Shown in pieces: positions 8,387 through 18,782 of a stretch of DNA of 64,000 nt (its first letter is position 1; each line of letters begins with the position of its first letter). The translations under genes and the position numbers were made by a program. Where the stretch lies: positions 8,945,501 to 9,009,500 of the forward strand of contig NZ_CP077970.1 in NCBI RefSeq assembly GCF_024758505.1, given 5' to 3'. The stretch comes from Bradyrhizobium arachidis (GTDB taxonomy: Bacteria > Pseudomonadota > Alphaproteobacteria > Rhizobiales > Xanthobacteraceae). The notes under the pieces were generated by a model. The model saw only the letters and a program-made list of their open reading frames with translations. It was not told where the DNA came from and searched no databases.

Positions 8387-9801
8387 CCGGCGACTCCCTG
8401 TTTCGCGGCGCGGCTGACCGACAGCACAAACCGCTCGACCTCAGCCTGGTCGTTTTTCATCACCTTCATGTGTTCGGATTTGGTCATCAATCCGTCGAGC
8501 CAGGCGGGAAGTTGCGGCCGCACGCCGCAGGCCGCCTCGACCGCGTCGGGGAATTTCGCCGGATGCGCGGTGGACAGCACGATGTTGGGCACCCCCGTGT
8601 CCGTCGAGTCGCGGTCGGCCACCGCCAGCGCCACCGCGGTGTGGGGATCGACGAGCTCGCCGGCCTCGCGCCAGGCGGCGCGGATCGCAGCCGAGGTCTC
8701 GGTCTCATCCGCGCGTCCCGCGTCGAACTCCTCGCGCACCGCCGCGAGCGTTGCGTCCGGCAGCACGAAACGGCCCGACTGCTTCAGCGAATCCATCAGG
8801 CGGCGCACGCCACCCGCATCGCGCTTGCCCGCCTCGAACAGCAGCCGTTCGAAGTTCGAGGAGATCTGGATGTCCATCGAGGGCGACGCCGTGGCGTGCA
8901 CCTCGCGCACCTCGTAGATGCCGGTCTTGAGCGTGCGCGCCAGGATGTCGTTGACGTTGGCGGCGATGCGCAAGGTCCGTACCGGCAGGCCCATGCGCTT
9001 GGCGACGTAGCCCGCAAAGATGTCGCCGAAATTGCCCGTGGGCACGGTGAAGTCGACCTGCCGCGCCGGCGCGCCGACGGCGACGGCCGAGGTGAAGTAG
9101 TAGACGACCTGCGCGACGATGCGCGCCCAGTTGATCGAGTTGACGCCTGATAGCGCGACCTGGTCGCGGAAGCGGTGATGGTTGAACATCCCCTTCACGA
9201 TGGCCTGACAATCGTCAAAGGTGCCTTCGATCGCGAGCGCATGCACGTTGGCAGCACCCGTCGTCGTCATCATGCGACGCTGCACGTCGGAGATGCGGCC
9301 GTCCGGAAACAGCACGATGAGATCGACATTCTCCAGCCCCGCGAAAGCCTCGACCGCGGCGCCGCCGGTGTCGCCCGAGGTCGCAACCACGATGGTGGTG
9401 CGCTGGCCGCGCTTGGCGAGCACGTGATCCATCAGCCGCGAGATGAGCTGCATCGCGACGTCCTTGAACGCCAGCGTCGGGCCGTGGAACAGCTCGAGCA
9501 CGAACTGGTGCGGCGACATCTGGCGCAGCGGCACGACAGCGGGATGGCGGAAAGTGGCGTAGGCTTCATTCGCCATGCGGCCAAGCTCGGCATCCGAAAT
9601 CTCGCCAGCGGCGAACGGGCGGATAACGTCGACCGCGACCTCCCAATAGGGACGGCCGAAGAATTTTGCGATGGCCTCGTGCGAGAGCTGCGGCCAGGTG
9701 ACGGGCACGTAGAGGCCGCCGTCGCGGGCAAGCCCGGTCAGCATCACGTCGCAGAAGCCAAGCTCGGGGGCCTCGCCCCGGGTCGAAAGATATCGCGTCA
9801 A
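8383..9801 (-). CDS. thrC: Threonine synthase
   Basis: 472 residues from TTG 9801. The enzyme converts O-phosphohomoserine to threonine with PLP. The PLP lysine lies in GPTLAFKDVAMQ, and the phosphate-binding loop VATSGDTGGAAVEAFAG and PTGNFGDIFAGYVAKRMG are clear; the N-terminus MTRYLSTRGEAP is the family start. TTG 9801 is preferred over the upstream in-frame TTG 9813 because GGAGG lies 5 bases before it. First gene of a minus-strand set with the M16 peptidase (4-base overlap) and an acetyltransferase. Confidence 0.93.
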   Translation of the reverse strand: MTRYLSTRGEAPELGFCDVMLTGLARDGGLYVPVTWPQLSHEAIAKFFGRPYWEVAVDVIRPFAAGEISDAELGRMANEAYATFRHPAVVPLRQMSPHQFVLELFHGPTLAFKDVAMQLISRLMDHVLAKRGQRTTIVVATSGDTGGAAVEAFAGLENVDLIVLFPDGRISDVQRRMMTTTGAANVHALAIEGTFDDCQAIVKGMFNHHRFRDQVALSGVNSINWARIVAQVVYYFTSAVAVGAPARQVDFTVPTGNFGDIFAGYVAKRMGLPVRTLRIAANVNDILARTLKTGIYEVREVHATASPSMDIQISSNFERLLFEAGKRDAGGVRRLMDSLKQSGRFVLPDATLAAVREEFDAGRADETETSAAIRAAWREAGELVDPHTAVALAVADRDSTDTGVPNIVLSTAHPAKFPDAVEAACGVRPQLPAWLDGLMTKSEHMKVMKNDQAEVERFVLSVSRAAKQGVAG

Positions 9802-9940
9802 ACCGCCCTCCAAAGGTCGGCCCCAAATCCTAAGTTGAAGCCTAAACCTTTGATTTTAATGAAGTTACTTGTCTCAAGCGTCACAGACTAGGCGGCACCA
9901 TAAAGCGTTTTGCAGCATCGGGAAACCGCTTCGGCGTCGC

Positions 9941-9970
9941 CCCTGGGCCCAAGAACCCTGGGCCCAAGAA
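9941..9970. repeat. 15-bp tandem duplication
   Basis: CCCTGGGCCCAAGAA occurs twice head-to-tail (9941-9955 and 9956-9970), just past the minus-strand terminator hairpin at 9973-9997. It contains the palindrome TGGGCCCA. No function is evident. Confidence 0.8.
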
Positions 9971-9997
9971 AAAGGGCTGCGGGGTTGCCGCAGCCCT
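9966..9997 (-). terminator. Intrinsic terminator, minus strand
   Basis: Perfect 10-bp stem AGGGCTGCGG (9973-9982 with 9988-9997), loop GGTTG; on the minus strand it is followed by TTTTTCTT. It lies about 300 bases past the response-regulator stop, so it ends either a long 3' leader or an unannotated small RNA on the minus strand. 9998-10160 holds no convincing gene. Confidence 0.75.
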
Positions 9998-10160
9998 CTC
10001 CTGGAAGGGTCTGTCGTTAATTTGTGCAGACCTACTTTATCCCTCGTCCGGGTCGCCCCCCGTCAAATCGCAGGCGGTGAGCTATCGTCGGCCGCTGTGG
10101 GATCGTCAAGTGCAAAAAACCGCGTGCACCGACGATTGTTCCAAGTTTTCCCGGTGCAAG

Positions 10161-10233
10161 GGCATGATCCGGAAAAGTGTGCAGCGGTTTTCCCTCGCGA
10201 CAAACGCGGAACGCGTTTGCGCGGAGATCATGC
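10161..10233. repeat. Dispersed repeat family C, copy 1
   Basis: 73 bp bounded by GGCATGATC / GATCATGCC (9-bp terminal inverted repeats), with GGAAAAGTGTGCAGCGGTTT next to the left end. A 70-bp relative in the other orientation is at 39217-39286. Noncoding. Confidence 0.82.
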
Positions 10234-10295
10234 CCAAACAAAGAATTAAAGCGCGATGACAATGCAACCCGATTTCATCGCGCTTCAGGACGCGC

Positions 10296-10940
10296 TCAAT
10301 CCAGTCCGATCGCAACCGCAATGCGGATCAGGTCGGAGTGGTTCTTGGCGCCGAGCTTCTGCTTCAACAGCGAGGTGGTGTTGGCGACCGTCTTGTAGGA
10401 AATGCCGAGCGCCTCGGCGACCTCGACGATCTTGTCGCCGCGGCCGAGCAGACGCAAAATCTCCAATTCGCGCGGCGTCATCTGCGAGGCCGGATTGGCC
10501 TTGATCGCAGCGCCCGAGAACGTCACGGCTTCGGCAAGCTGCGGCGAGATGAAGTTGTCGCCGGCGACGACCTTGCGCACCGCCTTCAACAGGATCTTGG
10601 GATCGTCGCCCTTGGACACGTAGCCCTGCGCGCCGAGCTCGACGGCGCGAACCACGAAAGCCGGATCGTCGTTCATGCTGAACATGATGATCTTGGCGGC
10701 CGGATCGTCCTTGCGGATGCGGCGCATCAGCTCGAAGCCGGAGACATCGGGCAGGCCGATGTCGATCACGGTGACGTCGGGACGTTTGCTGATATAGGCG
10801 CGGTGACCGGACTTGGCGTCGACCGCCTCGTCGATGCGGATCGACTGGTCGACGGCGAGGAGAGTCCGGCAACCGGATAGCACCACGGGATGGTCGTCGA
10901 CGATCAATACCCTGGTCGCAGGCTTGGCGTTGTCTTGCAT
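10296..10940 (-). CDS. NarL/FixJ-family response regulator
   Basis: 214 residues. The receiver domain (~10-125) has the acidic pair in VLIVDDHPVV (D15, D16), phosphoacceptor D60 in VTVIDIGLPDVSG and lysine K110 in GYVSKGDD. The LuxR-type helix-turn-helix (~152-210) reads TPRELEILRLLGRGDKIVEV then ALGISYKTVANTTSLLKQKL. It would bind DNA when phosphorylated. No histidine kinase is adjacent, so it is an orphan regulator whose partner and targets cannot be told here. The terminator of this transcript is probably the hairpin at 9973-9997. Confidence 0.92.
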   Translation of the reverse strand: MQDNAKPATRVLIVDDHPVVLSGCRTLLAVDQSIRIDEAVDAKSGHRAYISKRPDVTVIDIGLPDVSGFELMRRIRKDDPAAKIIMFSMNDDPAFVVRAVELGAQGYVSKGDDPKILLKAVRKVVAGDNFISPQLAEAVTFSGAAIKANPASQMTPRELEILRLLGRGDKIVEVAEALGISYKTVANTTSLLKQKLGAKNHSDLIRIAVAIGLD

Positions 10941-11065
10941 TGCGCGCCCTCTTTGCTCGACTGATAGCGCGTCGGGAACAAATGGAAAGAGCGAATCCTG
11001 CCACCTCCGTTAGAATTGACCTAAGGTGACAGCGCAATCCTGCGGATTGTTGCAGCGGTTGCGAA

Positions 11066-11104
11066 CTAGAGCCCCGTTCCGATGTCATCGGAACGGGGCT
11101 CTAG
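11066..11104. repeat. Perfect 18-bp hairpin attached to repeat family B copy 2
   Basis: Stem 11066-11083 with 11087-11104 is perfect over 18 bp; loop GTC. Core GTTCCGAT-NNN-ATCGGAAC is shared with the hairpin near copy 3 (11692-11726) and partly with copy 4 (24181-24216), so the hairpin belongs to the repeat. On the minus strand it lies downstream of the NTF2-like gene and could stabilise or end its transcript; no strong T-run. Confidence 0.85.
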
Positions 11105-11111
11105 ATTCTAA

Positions 11112-11166
11112 TTTGACGCGTTTTCTTGACGCGAACCGGTATCCACTTCGCTCGAAAACGCTTTAG
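11112..11166 (-). repeat. Dispersed repeat family B, copy 2
   Basis: Same 55-bp unit as 6342-6396 with few changes, ending ACGCTTTAG. The TTA inside the last bases (11163-11165) is the stop codon of the minus-strand NTF2-like gene, so the repeat begins at the gene's end. Confidence 0.88.
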
Positions 11167-11528
11167 CACGCGCAGCAATCGACCGGATTCTGCCGCGCAG
11201 GCTCGCAAAGCGTATGAACGATCTTGCCGTCGTCGCCAAAGCCGAACAGCGCGCGAATGCGCAAGGAGCCGGCGACGGAATATTCGAGCTCGATCCCTTG
11301 CGGCGCGGGGCTGATGTCCTCGAGGCCGACGCCGGTGAAGGAGAAGGCACCGATCTTCGGCTCCCAATAGGCACCGATCTCATTGCGGCCGTGGTAGACA
11401 TGCGCGCCGGCGCACTGGCATTCCAGCTCCGCATCGTCGGCGTAGAGATCGAGCAGCGTGGTGAGGTCGCCCTTGCGGCAGGCGTCCAGCCAGTCCACGA
11501 CGATGCCCATCTGGTCGATATCGTTCAC
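11163..11528 (-). CDS. NTF2-like/SnoaL-like fold protein
   Basis: 121 residues from GTG 11528 (a TTG at 11558 would add 10 residues; neither has a strong ribosome site). The sequence has the cone-shaped NTF2 pattern: VVDWLDACRKGDLTTLLDLY, then YADDAELECQCAGAHVYHGR and IGAYWEPKI. Such small domains bind or turn over small hydrophobic ligands or are simple dimers; no catalytic set can be named. The C-terminus is unusual, ending in DCCAC, and the stop codon is provided by the dispersed repeat. Five cysteines lie in the last third and middle, which could bind metal. Confidence 0.75.
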   Translation of the reverse strand: MNDIDQMGIVVDWLDACRKGDLTTLLDLYADDAELECQCAGAHVYHGRNEIGAYWEPKIGAFSFTGVGLEDISPAPQGIELEYSVAGSLRIRALFGFGDDGKIVHTLCEPARQNPVDCCAC

Positions 11529-11628
11529 GTGCTCAACCCTACTGTGCGCCCCGCGCAAATGCGATCGTGCCTTAGGCCAATAGCCGTGAAACTGGACTGA
11601 ATGGGAAGACCGGACAATTCCGGGGCTA

Positions 11629-11682
11629 TAGCGTTTTCAAGCGAAGTGGATACCGGTTCGCGTGAAGAAAACGCGTCAAAAC
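11629..11682 (+). repeat. Dispersed repeat family B, copy 3 (opposite orientation)
   Basis: TAGCGTTTTCAAGCGAAGTG onward, reverse orientation of copies 1, 2 and 4. It is followed by its hairpin at 11692-11726 (16-bp arms, one G:T pair, loop TCT), which ends 11 bases past the surf1 stop on the minus strand. Confidence 0.87.
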
Positions 11683-11691
11683 AAGTATCCG

Positions 11692-11726
11692 GAGTTTCCG
11701 TTCCGATTCTATCGGGACGGAAACTC
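11692..11726. repeat. Hairpin attached to repeat family B copy 3
   Basis: Arms 11692-11707 and 11711-11726 pair over 16 positions with one G:T; shares GTTCCGAT with the hairpin at 11066-11104. It is immediately downstream of surf1, the last gene of the cox operon, and may act as its 3' end structure. Confidence 0.75.
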
Positions 11727-11737
11727 TGGGAACCGCC

Positions 11738-12493
11738 TCAGGCCCGCCGCCGCCCCCTCACCCAGACGCCGAACGCGATCAGCACGGCGCCCGCCAGCGA
11801 GAACCAGGTGATGGCGTATTGCAGATGGTCGTCCTTCAGATGCACGTCGAGCGGCCCGGGTCGCGGGATGCCGTTCAGCGGCGCCGGCTGCTCGAGGTCG
11901 ACATAGAATGGCGCGACCGTACCCCAGCCCAGTGCGCTCGCCATCAGGTGCTGATCGCGCACGAACCAGAGCCGCGTGGTGCGGTTCTCGGCGGGCGTGA
12001 GCGCGCCCGGCGCCTCCGGAAAACGGAGGTAGCCGGTCAGCGTCACCGGCTCGCCGGTGACGAGCTTCTTCGCGGCGCGGTCCTGCACGGCGCGGTCCTG
12101 CATCGTGTTCTCGACGAAGCCGACATCGATCACGACCATCGCACCATCAGGCAGTCGCGCGGGCAAAAAGGCCCAGGTGCCGGGCGAGGCGGCATCCTTG
12201 CGCACGGCGGAGCCGGAGCTGTAGACCATCGCGTCCGGCAGCGGTGCATAGGTCGCGGTGAACGTGACGCGGCGAAACTCGTCCGTTCCCGCGTTCAGCG
12301 TGCTCCACTGCGCAGGCGGCGGCAGCGCGACGGGCGGCGCCGCAAGGCGTTCGGTGAGCGCCGCGATCAGCTCGTGCTTGGCGGTGCGGCGCTGCAACTG
12401 CCAGACGCCGAGCGCAATGAAGGCTGCCATCACCACGAGCGTGAACAGGGCAAAGCCGGCAACGGCCGGCTTGCGCGGCGCGTCAGTGTTCAT
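11738..12493 (-). CDS. surf1: SURF1 family cytochrome oxidase assembly protein
   Basis: 251 residues with the SURF1 layout: N-terminal membrane helix (~11-30, GFALFTLVVMAAFIALGVWQLQR, containing the family GxWQxxR motif), a periplasmic domain with DVGFVENT and GYLRFPEAPGALTP, and a second helix (~225-244) near the C-terminus. SURF1 helps insert heme a into subunit I of aa3 oxidase. Its ATG overlaps the DUF983 stop by 4 bases. Last gene of the cox cluster. Confidence 0.92.
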   Translation of the reverse strand: MNTDAPRKPAVAGFALFTLVVMAAFIALGVWQLQRRTAKHELIAALTERLAAPPVALPPPAQWSTLNAGTDEFRRVTFTATYAPLPDAMVYSSGSAVRKDAASPGTWAFLPARLPDGAMVVIDVGFVENTMQDRAVQDRAAKKLVTGEPVTLTGYLRFPEAPGALTPAENRTTRLWFVRDQHLMASALGWGTVAPFYVDLEQPAPLNGIPRPGPLDVHLKDDHLQYAITWFSLAGAVLIAFGVWVRGRRRA

Positions 12494-12876
12494 TTCGGGC
12501 GGTCGATCAATTGGCCCGGCGCCGCCTTGTGATGGAATTGCAGCGCGATCAGCAGCGACTTCATCGCGCGCAGCGGCAACAGCGTGGTTGCGAGAATGAG
12601 CGGCAGCCAGAGCGCCGCATGCAGCCAGAACGGCGGCTGGTACTTGACCTCGACGATGAGCGCGCAGGCCACCACGATCGCCCCGGCCAGCATGATGATG
12701 AAGATCGCAGGCCCGTCACCGGTGTCGATGAAGGCGTAGTCGAGGCCGCAGCGGTCGCAGGACGGCGCCAGCGTCAGGAAGCCCGCATACATCTTGCCCT
12801 GGCCGCAGCGCGGGCATTTGCAGGCGAGCCCGCGCATCGCGCTCTGCAGGACGGTGGTGGGAGGATAGTCGGTCAT
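12490..12876 (-). CDS. DUF983 family membrane protein
   Basis: 128 residues. A zinc-ribbon-like N-terminus with four cysteines as two CxxC pairs (CPRC and CDRC, residues ~21-41) is followed by two membrane helices (~55-75 and ~84-104). DUF983 proteins are regularly found in alphaproteobacterial cox operons between coxC and surf1 and probably act in oxidase assembly, possibly in metal handling; this is inference from context. Overlaps surf1 by 4 bases. Confidence 0.88.
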   Translation of the reverse strand: MTDYPPTTVLQSAMRGLACKCPRCGQGKMYAGFLTLAPSCDRCGLDYAFIDTGDGPAIFIIMLAGAIVVACALIVEVKYQPPFWLHAALWLPLILATTLLPLRAMKSLLIALQFHHKAAPGQLIDRPK

Positions 12877-12898
12877 ACACGCTCCTTCCCCTCTCCTT

Positions 12899-12933
12899 CT
12901 AAACGAAAGGGGCGGCCATTGCGGCCGCCCCTT
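12899..12933 (-). terminator. Hairpin between coxC and the DUF983 gene
   Basis: 11-bp perfect stem (12907-12917 with 12923-12933), loop ATTGC; on the minus strand it is followed by TTCGTTT. It lies 22 bases after the coxC stop and could lower expression of the two downstream assembly genes relative to the structural subunits. Confidence 0.6.
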
Positions 12934-12954
12934 ATTAGCATGATCGCTCCGGAC

Positions 12955-13851
12955 TTAGTGCGCGCCGTGCGCCATGGTCTCGGCGCCGCGGCCCCACACG
13001 TAGATGCAGAGGAACAGGAACAGCCACACCACGTCGACGAAGTGCCAGTACCAGGCGGCGAATTCGAAGCCGAGATGCTGCTTGGGCGTGAAGTGGCCGG
13101 CATAAGCGCGCGCCAGGCACACGATCAGGAACACAGTACCGACCAGCACGTGGAAGCCGTGGAAGCCGGTCGCCATGAAGAAGGTCGCGCCGTAGACGTT
13201 GCCGGCGAAGGAGAACGCGGCGTGGGCGTACTCAAAGGCCTGCACGCAGGTGAAGGCGGCGCCGAGCAGGACCGTGAGGATCAGGCCGTACTTGAGACCC
13301 TGACGATCGTTCTCCAGCAGCGCGTGATGCGCCCAGGTCACCGTAGTGCCTGACGTGAGCAGGATCAGCGTGTTGAGCAGCGGCAGGTGCCAGGGGTCGA
13401 AGGTCTCGATACCCTTCGGCGGCCAGGTGCCCGGCACGGCGCAGGCGCCGGCCTGGGTGCCGAGGCCGCAGCCGAAGACGGCGTCACGGGTGGCATGGAC
13501 GGCGTCGGCCGGGAACAGCGCGGCGTTGAAATAGGCCCAGAACCAGGCAACGAAGAACATCACCTCGGAGGCGATGAACAGGATCATGCCGTAGCGGTGA
13601 TGGAGCTGCACGACGCGGGTGTGGTCGCCCTTGTACTGGGCTTCCTTGATCACGTCGGCCCACCAGCTCGCCATGGTGTAGAGCACGCCGATGGTGCCGA
13701 TGCCGAACAGGATCGGCGCACCCTTGAACATGTGGTGCATCCAGGCGATGGCGCCGAGCGCCATGACGAAGGCCGACAGCGAGCCGACGGCCGGCCACGG
13801 AGAGGGATCGACCAGGTGGTAATCGTGTTGCTTGCCGTGCGCGGTTGCCAT
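12955..13851 (-). CDS. coxC: Cytochrome c oxidase subunit III
   Basis: 298 residues from ATG 13851 (AAGGAG 10 bases upstream); an in-frame upstream start at 13887 has no support. Multiple membrane helices and subunit III marks are visible: [10 protein letters not shown] at the N-terminus, [20 protein letters not shown] with the conserved glutamate, and [19 protein letters not shown], ending in [19 protein letters not shown]. It is the third core subunit of aa3 oxidase in the inner membrane, stabilising proton uptake. Part of the minus-strand cox operon. Confidence 0.96.
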   Translation of the reverse strand: MATAHGKQHDYHLVDPSPWPAVGSLSAFVMALGAIAWMHHMFKGAPILFGIGTIGVLYTMASWWADVIKEAQYKGDHTRVVQLHHRYGMILFIASEVMFFVAWFWAYFNAALFPADAVHATRDAVFGCGLGTQAGACAVPGTWPPKGIETFDPWHLPLLNTLILLTSGTTVTWAHHALLENDRQGLKYGLILTVLLGAAFTCVQAFEYAHAAFSFAGNVYGATFFMATGFHGFHVLVGTVFLIVCLARAYAGHFTPKQHLGFEFAAWYWHFVDVVWLFLFLCIYVWGRGAETMAHGAH

Positions 13852-13934
13852 TGCGGTCAGTCTCCTTAGCCCGTGCCTGTGAGGCACTTGTCCCCTCGAA
13901 TTCCAATCACCTTGATCTCAAGCGATCCCGGCGA

Positions 13935-14564
13935 TCAAAGATTACCCTTGCGTCTGTCGTCCTCGCCCGAGGCGAGCGGCTTCACCACCGGATCGCGCAC
14001 GGGATAGAACGTATAGGAAAGCGTGATCGTGCCGAGCCCGTCATTGTCGTGATCCTCAGTGAGCGACGGATCGACATAGAACACCACGGGCATCTCCCGC
14101 TTCTCGCCGGGCGCCATGGTCTGCTCGGTGAAGCAGAAGCAGTTGATCTTCTGGAAATAGGATCCGACCGTCAGCGGCGCGACGTTGTAGGCCGCCTGGC
14201 CTGCGGTGGTGCGCGCCGCCTGGTTGGTCACGGTGTAGTAGACGGTCACGACCTGGCCGACATTGACCTCGATCTCGGTCTGCTCCGGCTCGAACTTCCA
14301 GGGCAGGCCCGGCCCGACATTGGCATCGAAGCGCACCGCGATTTTTCGCGCGAGCGGCCCAGTCGCGGGCGCGGACGTCGCGACCTGCGTCGTGCCGTTG
14401 AAGCCGGTGGCGCGGCAGAACCAGTTGTAGAACGGCACGGCCGCATAGGATGCGCCGACCATCAGCGCGACGACGAGGCCGCAGATCGAGGCGACCAGCG
14501 TGTCGCGGCCGAGCCTTGCCGGCTTCGGGCTCACGTCCTGCGCTATGGTCGGTTTCTGATCCAT
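13935..14564 (-). CDS. ctaG: Cytochrome c oxidase assembly protein CtaG (Cox11)
   Basis: 209 residues: cytoplasmic N-terminus, one membrane helix (~24-44), then the periplasmic copper domain. The copper-binding CFCF pair is in [17 protein letters not shown] (~residues 147-163), with a third conserved cysteine in YNWFCRATG. It delivers copper to the CuB site of subunit I. The spacing to coxF (9 bases) and coxC fits one transcript. Confidence 0.95.
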   Translation of the reverse strand: MDQKPTIAQDVSPKPARLGRDTLVASICGLVVALMVGASYAAVPFYNWFCRATGFNGTTQVATSAPATGPLARKIAVRFDANVGPGLPWKFEPEQTEIEVNVGQVVTVYYTVTNQAARTTAGQAAYNVAPLTVGSYFQKINCFCFTEQTMAPGEKREMPVVFYVDPSLTEDHDNDGLGTITLSYTFYPVRDPVVKPLASGEDDRRKGNL

Positions 14565-14573
14565 CTCTCTCGT

Positions 14574-14738
14574 TTACATCGGCCGGACTAGCACCGCCGG
14601 TCCCTTGACCATGGTGACGGCGAAGAACAGCAGCACGAGCACGCCGAGTGCGAGCGCGATCGCGATCGAACGCTGACGGCGGCTCTTCTTCTGCGCCTCG
14701 GTGAGGACGATTCCATCTGGCTCGGGTTTGTCGGCCAT
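14574..14738 (-). CDS. coxF: CoxF-type small oxidase-assembly protein
   Basis: 54 residues: MADKPEPDGIVLTEAQKK, a basic SRRQRS patch, one membrane helix (~25-43, IAIALALGVLVLLFFAVTMV) and a short tail ending VLVRPM. The position between ctaB and ctaG, the length and the single helix match the CoxF proteins of rhizobial cox operons. Role inferred: membrane partner in aa3 oxidase assembly. It starts 8 bases after the ctaB stop and ends 9 bases before ctaG. Confidence 0.85.
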   Translation of the reverse strand: MADKPEPDGIVLTEAQKKSRRQRSIAIALALGVLVLLFFAVTMVKGPAVLVRPM

Positions 14739-14745
14739 GCCTTGA

Positions 14746-15690
14746 TCATGCGCCCCCTACCATCGGAGCAAGCGCCCGGAACACGACCTCGGCGAGCAGG
14801 GTCGCAAACAGCGCAAACAGATAAAGGATAGAGAAAGCAAACAATTTGCGGGTCGCGCGCAACGACTGGCTGCGCTCGCGGCGGATGAAAACCTCGATCG
14901 CGAACACCAGCATGCCGGCGCCGAGGACCAGCGAGGTAACGCCGTAGACGAGATCGAAATAACCGAGCGCCCAGGGCGCGGCGGCGACCGCAATCAGCAC
15001 GATGGTGTAGAGCAAAATCTGCAGACGCGTGGCGTCCGGACCGGCGACGTTGGGCAGCATCGGAATGCCGGCGCGCGCATAGTCGTCGGAGCGGAACAGC
15101 GCCAGCGCCCAGAAGTGCGGCGGCGTCCAGAAGAAGATGATGGCGAACAGGAGCAGCGGCTCGACCGCGACCGAGCCTGTTACGGCGGCCCAGGCCACCA
15201 CCGGCGGCAGCGCACCGGCGGCGCCGCCGATCACGATGTTCTGGGCGGTCCAGCGCTTCAGGAGCATCGTGTAGATCACGACATAGAAGAAGATGGTGAA
15301 GGCGAGTAGCGCGCCTGCGATCCAGTTGACGAGGATGCCGAGCGTCATCACCGAGAAGAACGCCAGCGTCATGCCGAACGTCATGGCTTCGGCCTTGGTG
15401 ATGCGGCCGCGCGGGATCGGCCGGTTCGCGGTGCGCGACATCTTGGCATCGATGTCGCCCTCGAGCGCCATGTTCAGCGCGCCGGACGCACCGGCGCCGA
15501 CCGCGATGCAGAGCAGCGAGGTGAACGCCAGCACGGGATGGAAGTGGCCCGGCGCCATCACCATCCCGACCAGCGCCGTGAAGATCACGAGCGACATCAC
15601 GCGCGGCTTCAACAGCGCAATGTAATCGGAAACATCAGCCTCGGAGATCCGGGGACCGGCGGCGATGGCGTTATGATCGAGGACCGACAC
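14746..15690 (-). CDS. ctaB: Protoheme IX farnesyltransferase (heme O synthase)
   Basis: 314 residues of a UbiA-type prenyltransferase with about nine membrane helices. The polyprenyl-diphosphate site is in [17 protein letters not shown] followed by ANRPIPRGR (residues ~75-101), and [20 protein letters not shown] marks the second conserved loop. It farnesylates protoheme to heme O, precursor of the heme a of the oxidase. It follows coxA after a 62-base spacer that contains a small hairpin (15719-15740). Confidence 0.95.
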   Translation of the reverse strand: MSVLDHNAIAAGPRISEADVSDYIALLKPRVMSLVIFTALVGMVMAPGHFHPVLAFTSLLCIAVGAGASGALNMALEGDIDAKMSRTANRPIPRGRITKAEAMTFGMTLAFFSVMTLGILVNWIAGALLAFTIFFYVVIYTMLLKRWTAQNIVIGGAAGALPPVVAWAAVTGSVAVEPLLLFAIIFFWTPPHFWALALFRSDDYARAGIPMLPNVAGPDATRLQILLYTIVLIAVAAAPWALGYFDLVYGVTSLVLGAGMLVFAIEVFIRRERSQSLRATRKLFAFSILYLFALFATLLAEVVFRALAPMVGGA

Positions 15691-15718
15691 GTCAAGTTAC
15701 TCGCTTCGGGATAGAGCG

Positions 15719-15740
15719 GCGGCGCCCCGTGAGGCGCCGC
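15719..15740 (-). other. Intercistronic hairpin coxA-ctaB
   Basis: 8-bp stem GCGGCGCC/GGCGCCGC (15719-15726 with 15733-15740), six-base loop, 12 bases after the coxA stop on the minus strand. No T-run, so it may protect or process mRNA rather than end transcription. Confidence 0.45.
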
Positions 15741-15752
15741 GGCAGATGTTGC

Positions 15753-17456
<1,704 letters not shown>

Positions 17457-17470
17457 CTAAGGTCCCGCGC

Positions 17471-18304
17471 TTACTGCGTCGGACCCGCGGCCGAAGCGTA
17501 GGTGCTCGTGCCGCCGCTCGCATATTTCTTCTTCGCCGCCTCGACCCAGGAGGCGAACTCCTGGTCGCTGACCACGCGAATCGCGATCGGCATGAAGGCA
17601 TGGTCCTTGCCGCACAGTTCCGAGCACTGGCCGTAGAACATGCCGGTCTTGGTGGCCTTGAACCAGGTCTCGTTCAGGCGGCCGGGAATGGCGTCGATCT
17701 TGACGCCGAAGGCCGGCAACGCGAAGGCGTGAATCACGTCGGCGCCGGTGGTCTGGACGCGAATCACCTTGTTCACCGGCACGACCATCTCGTTGTCGAC
17801 GCCGAGCAGGCGCGGCTGCTTGTCCTGCGCCATCAGCGAGTCGAACTCGAACTTGCCGTTGTCGGGATAGGCGTAGGACCAGTACCACTGCTTGCCGGTG
17901 GCCTTGACGGTGATGTCCGCCTTCGGCACGTCCAGCTGAAGGAACAAAAGGCGGAACGATGGCACCGAGATGCCGACCAGGATCAGCACCGGGATCAGCG
18001 TCCAGGCCACCTCGATCAGCGTGTTGTGCGTGGTGCGCGAGGGCACCGGATTGGCCTTGGCGTTGAATTTCACCACCACGATCACCAGCAGCGCCAGCAC
18101 GAACAGCGTGATGAGCGTGATGAGCACGAACAGGAAATTGTGGAACCAGACGATGTTGTCCATCACCGGCGAGGCGGACGGCTGGAGCGTCCACTCCCAC
18201 GGCGACGGCTGTCCCAGCTCACCGGCGGTTGCCGCGCCGCCTGCGGCCAGCATCAAGCCCGCCACGGCCAATCCCAGCAAGTTCCGGCCCATCGACATCC
18301 TCAT
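17471..18304 (-). CDS. coxB: Cytochrome c oxidase subunit II
   Basis: 277 residues from ATG 18304 (GAGGGGA upstream); longer in-frame starts look spurious. Signal peptide (~residues 5-27), two membrane helices (~54-78 and 96-114), then the cupredoxin domain. CuA ligands can be read: H192, C227, C231, H235 and M238 in GQCSELCGKDHAFM. The aromatic patch KQWYWSYAYP (near residue 140) is the electron entry site from cytochrome c. First gene of the minus-strand cox operon. Confidence 0.96.
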   Translation of the reverse strand: MRMSMGRNLLGLAVAGLMLAAGGAATAGELGQPSPWEWTLQPSASPVMDNIVWFHNFLFVLITLITLFVLALLVIVVVKFNAKANPVPSRTTHNTLIEVAWTLIPVLILVGISVPSFRLLFLQLDVPKADITVKATGKQWYWSYAYPDNGKFEFDSLMAQDKQPRLLGVDNEMVVPVNKVIRVQTTGADVIHAFALPAFGVKIDAIPGRLNETWFKATKTGMFYGQCSELCGKDHAFMPIAIRVVSDQEFASWVEAAKKKYASGGTSTYASAAGPTQ

Positions 18305-18782
18305 GCCGTTCGCGCTCCCCTCAAGAATTACCCCAATGCATCCGCCCATTGTCAGGGAATGCTTGTCCGACCCGCCCTCTGACAAACCGCCTGCAAGAAT
18401 ACCTCTAAGAGGCATCTGGGCCAGATCGCTAGAACGCCGAAATCAGCCTCTCAAACCATAATTCTTGATCTATCGCAATGCAGTCTTGAGCCCGGTCTGT
18501 CAGCCATCACACGCAAGATATTTCCCAGTAACATCAGACAAAAATACCGTTCCCGGCGGCGCCGCGGCTTGACAGCAGGATTGCCCGCTGTAGGCACAAG
18601 CGAGCTGGTCGGCCGAAACCTGATTCGTGCGGGCGGAGGCGGGGCGCGCGGCGCGATATTTGCTTGCGAATCGCCTTCAAGACGCCGTCATTTCCCGTAT
18701 CAGTTCCGATAGTTCGACCGAAACGACCCAGGCGAGCGGACAATTTGCCAGACCTGCAAGGCGATCACAGGGATTGAGCCAG
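18305..18782. other. Divergent intergenic region coxB / ialB-like, no gene seen
   Basis: 478 bases separate the coxB and ialB-like starts. A possible plus-strand -35 TTGACA occurs at 18569-18574 with a weak -10 (TAGGCA) 16 bases on. No convincing operator palindrome, RNA gene or small ORF was seen. It must hold the promoter of the cox operon. Confidence 0.5.

Noticed and set aside
9941..9970. Possible CRISPR-like repeat
   Set aside because: Only two head-to-tail 15-bp copies without spacers and no cas gene.
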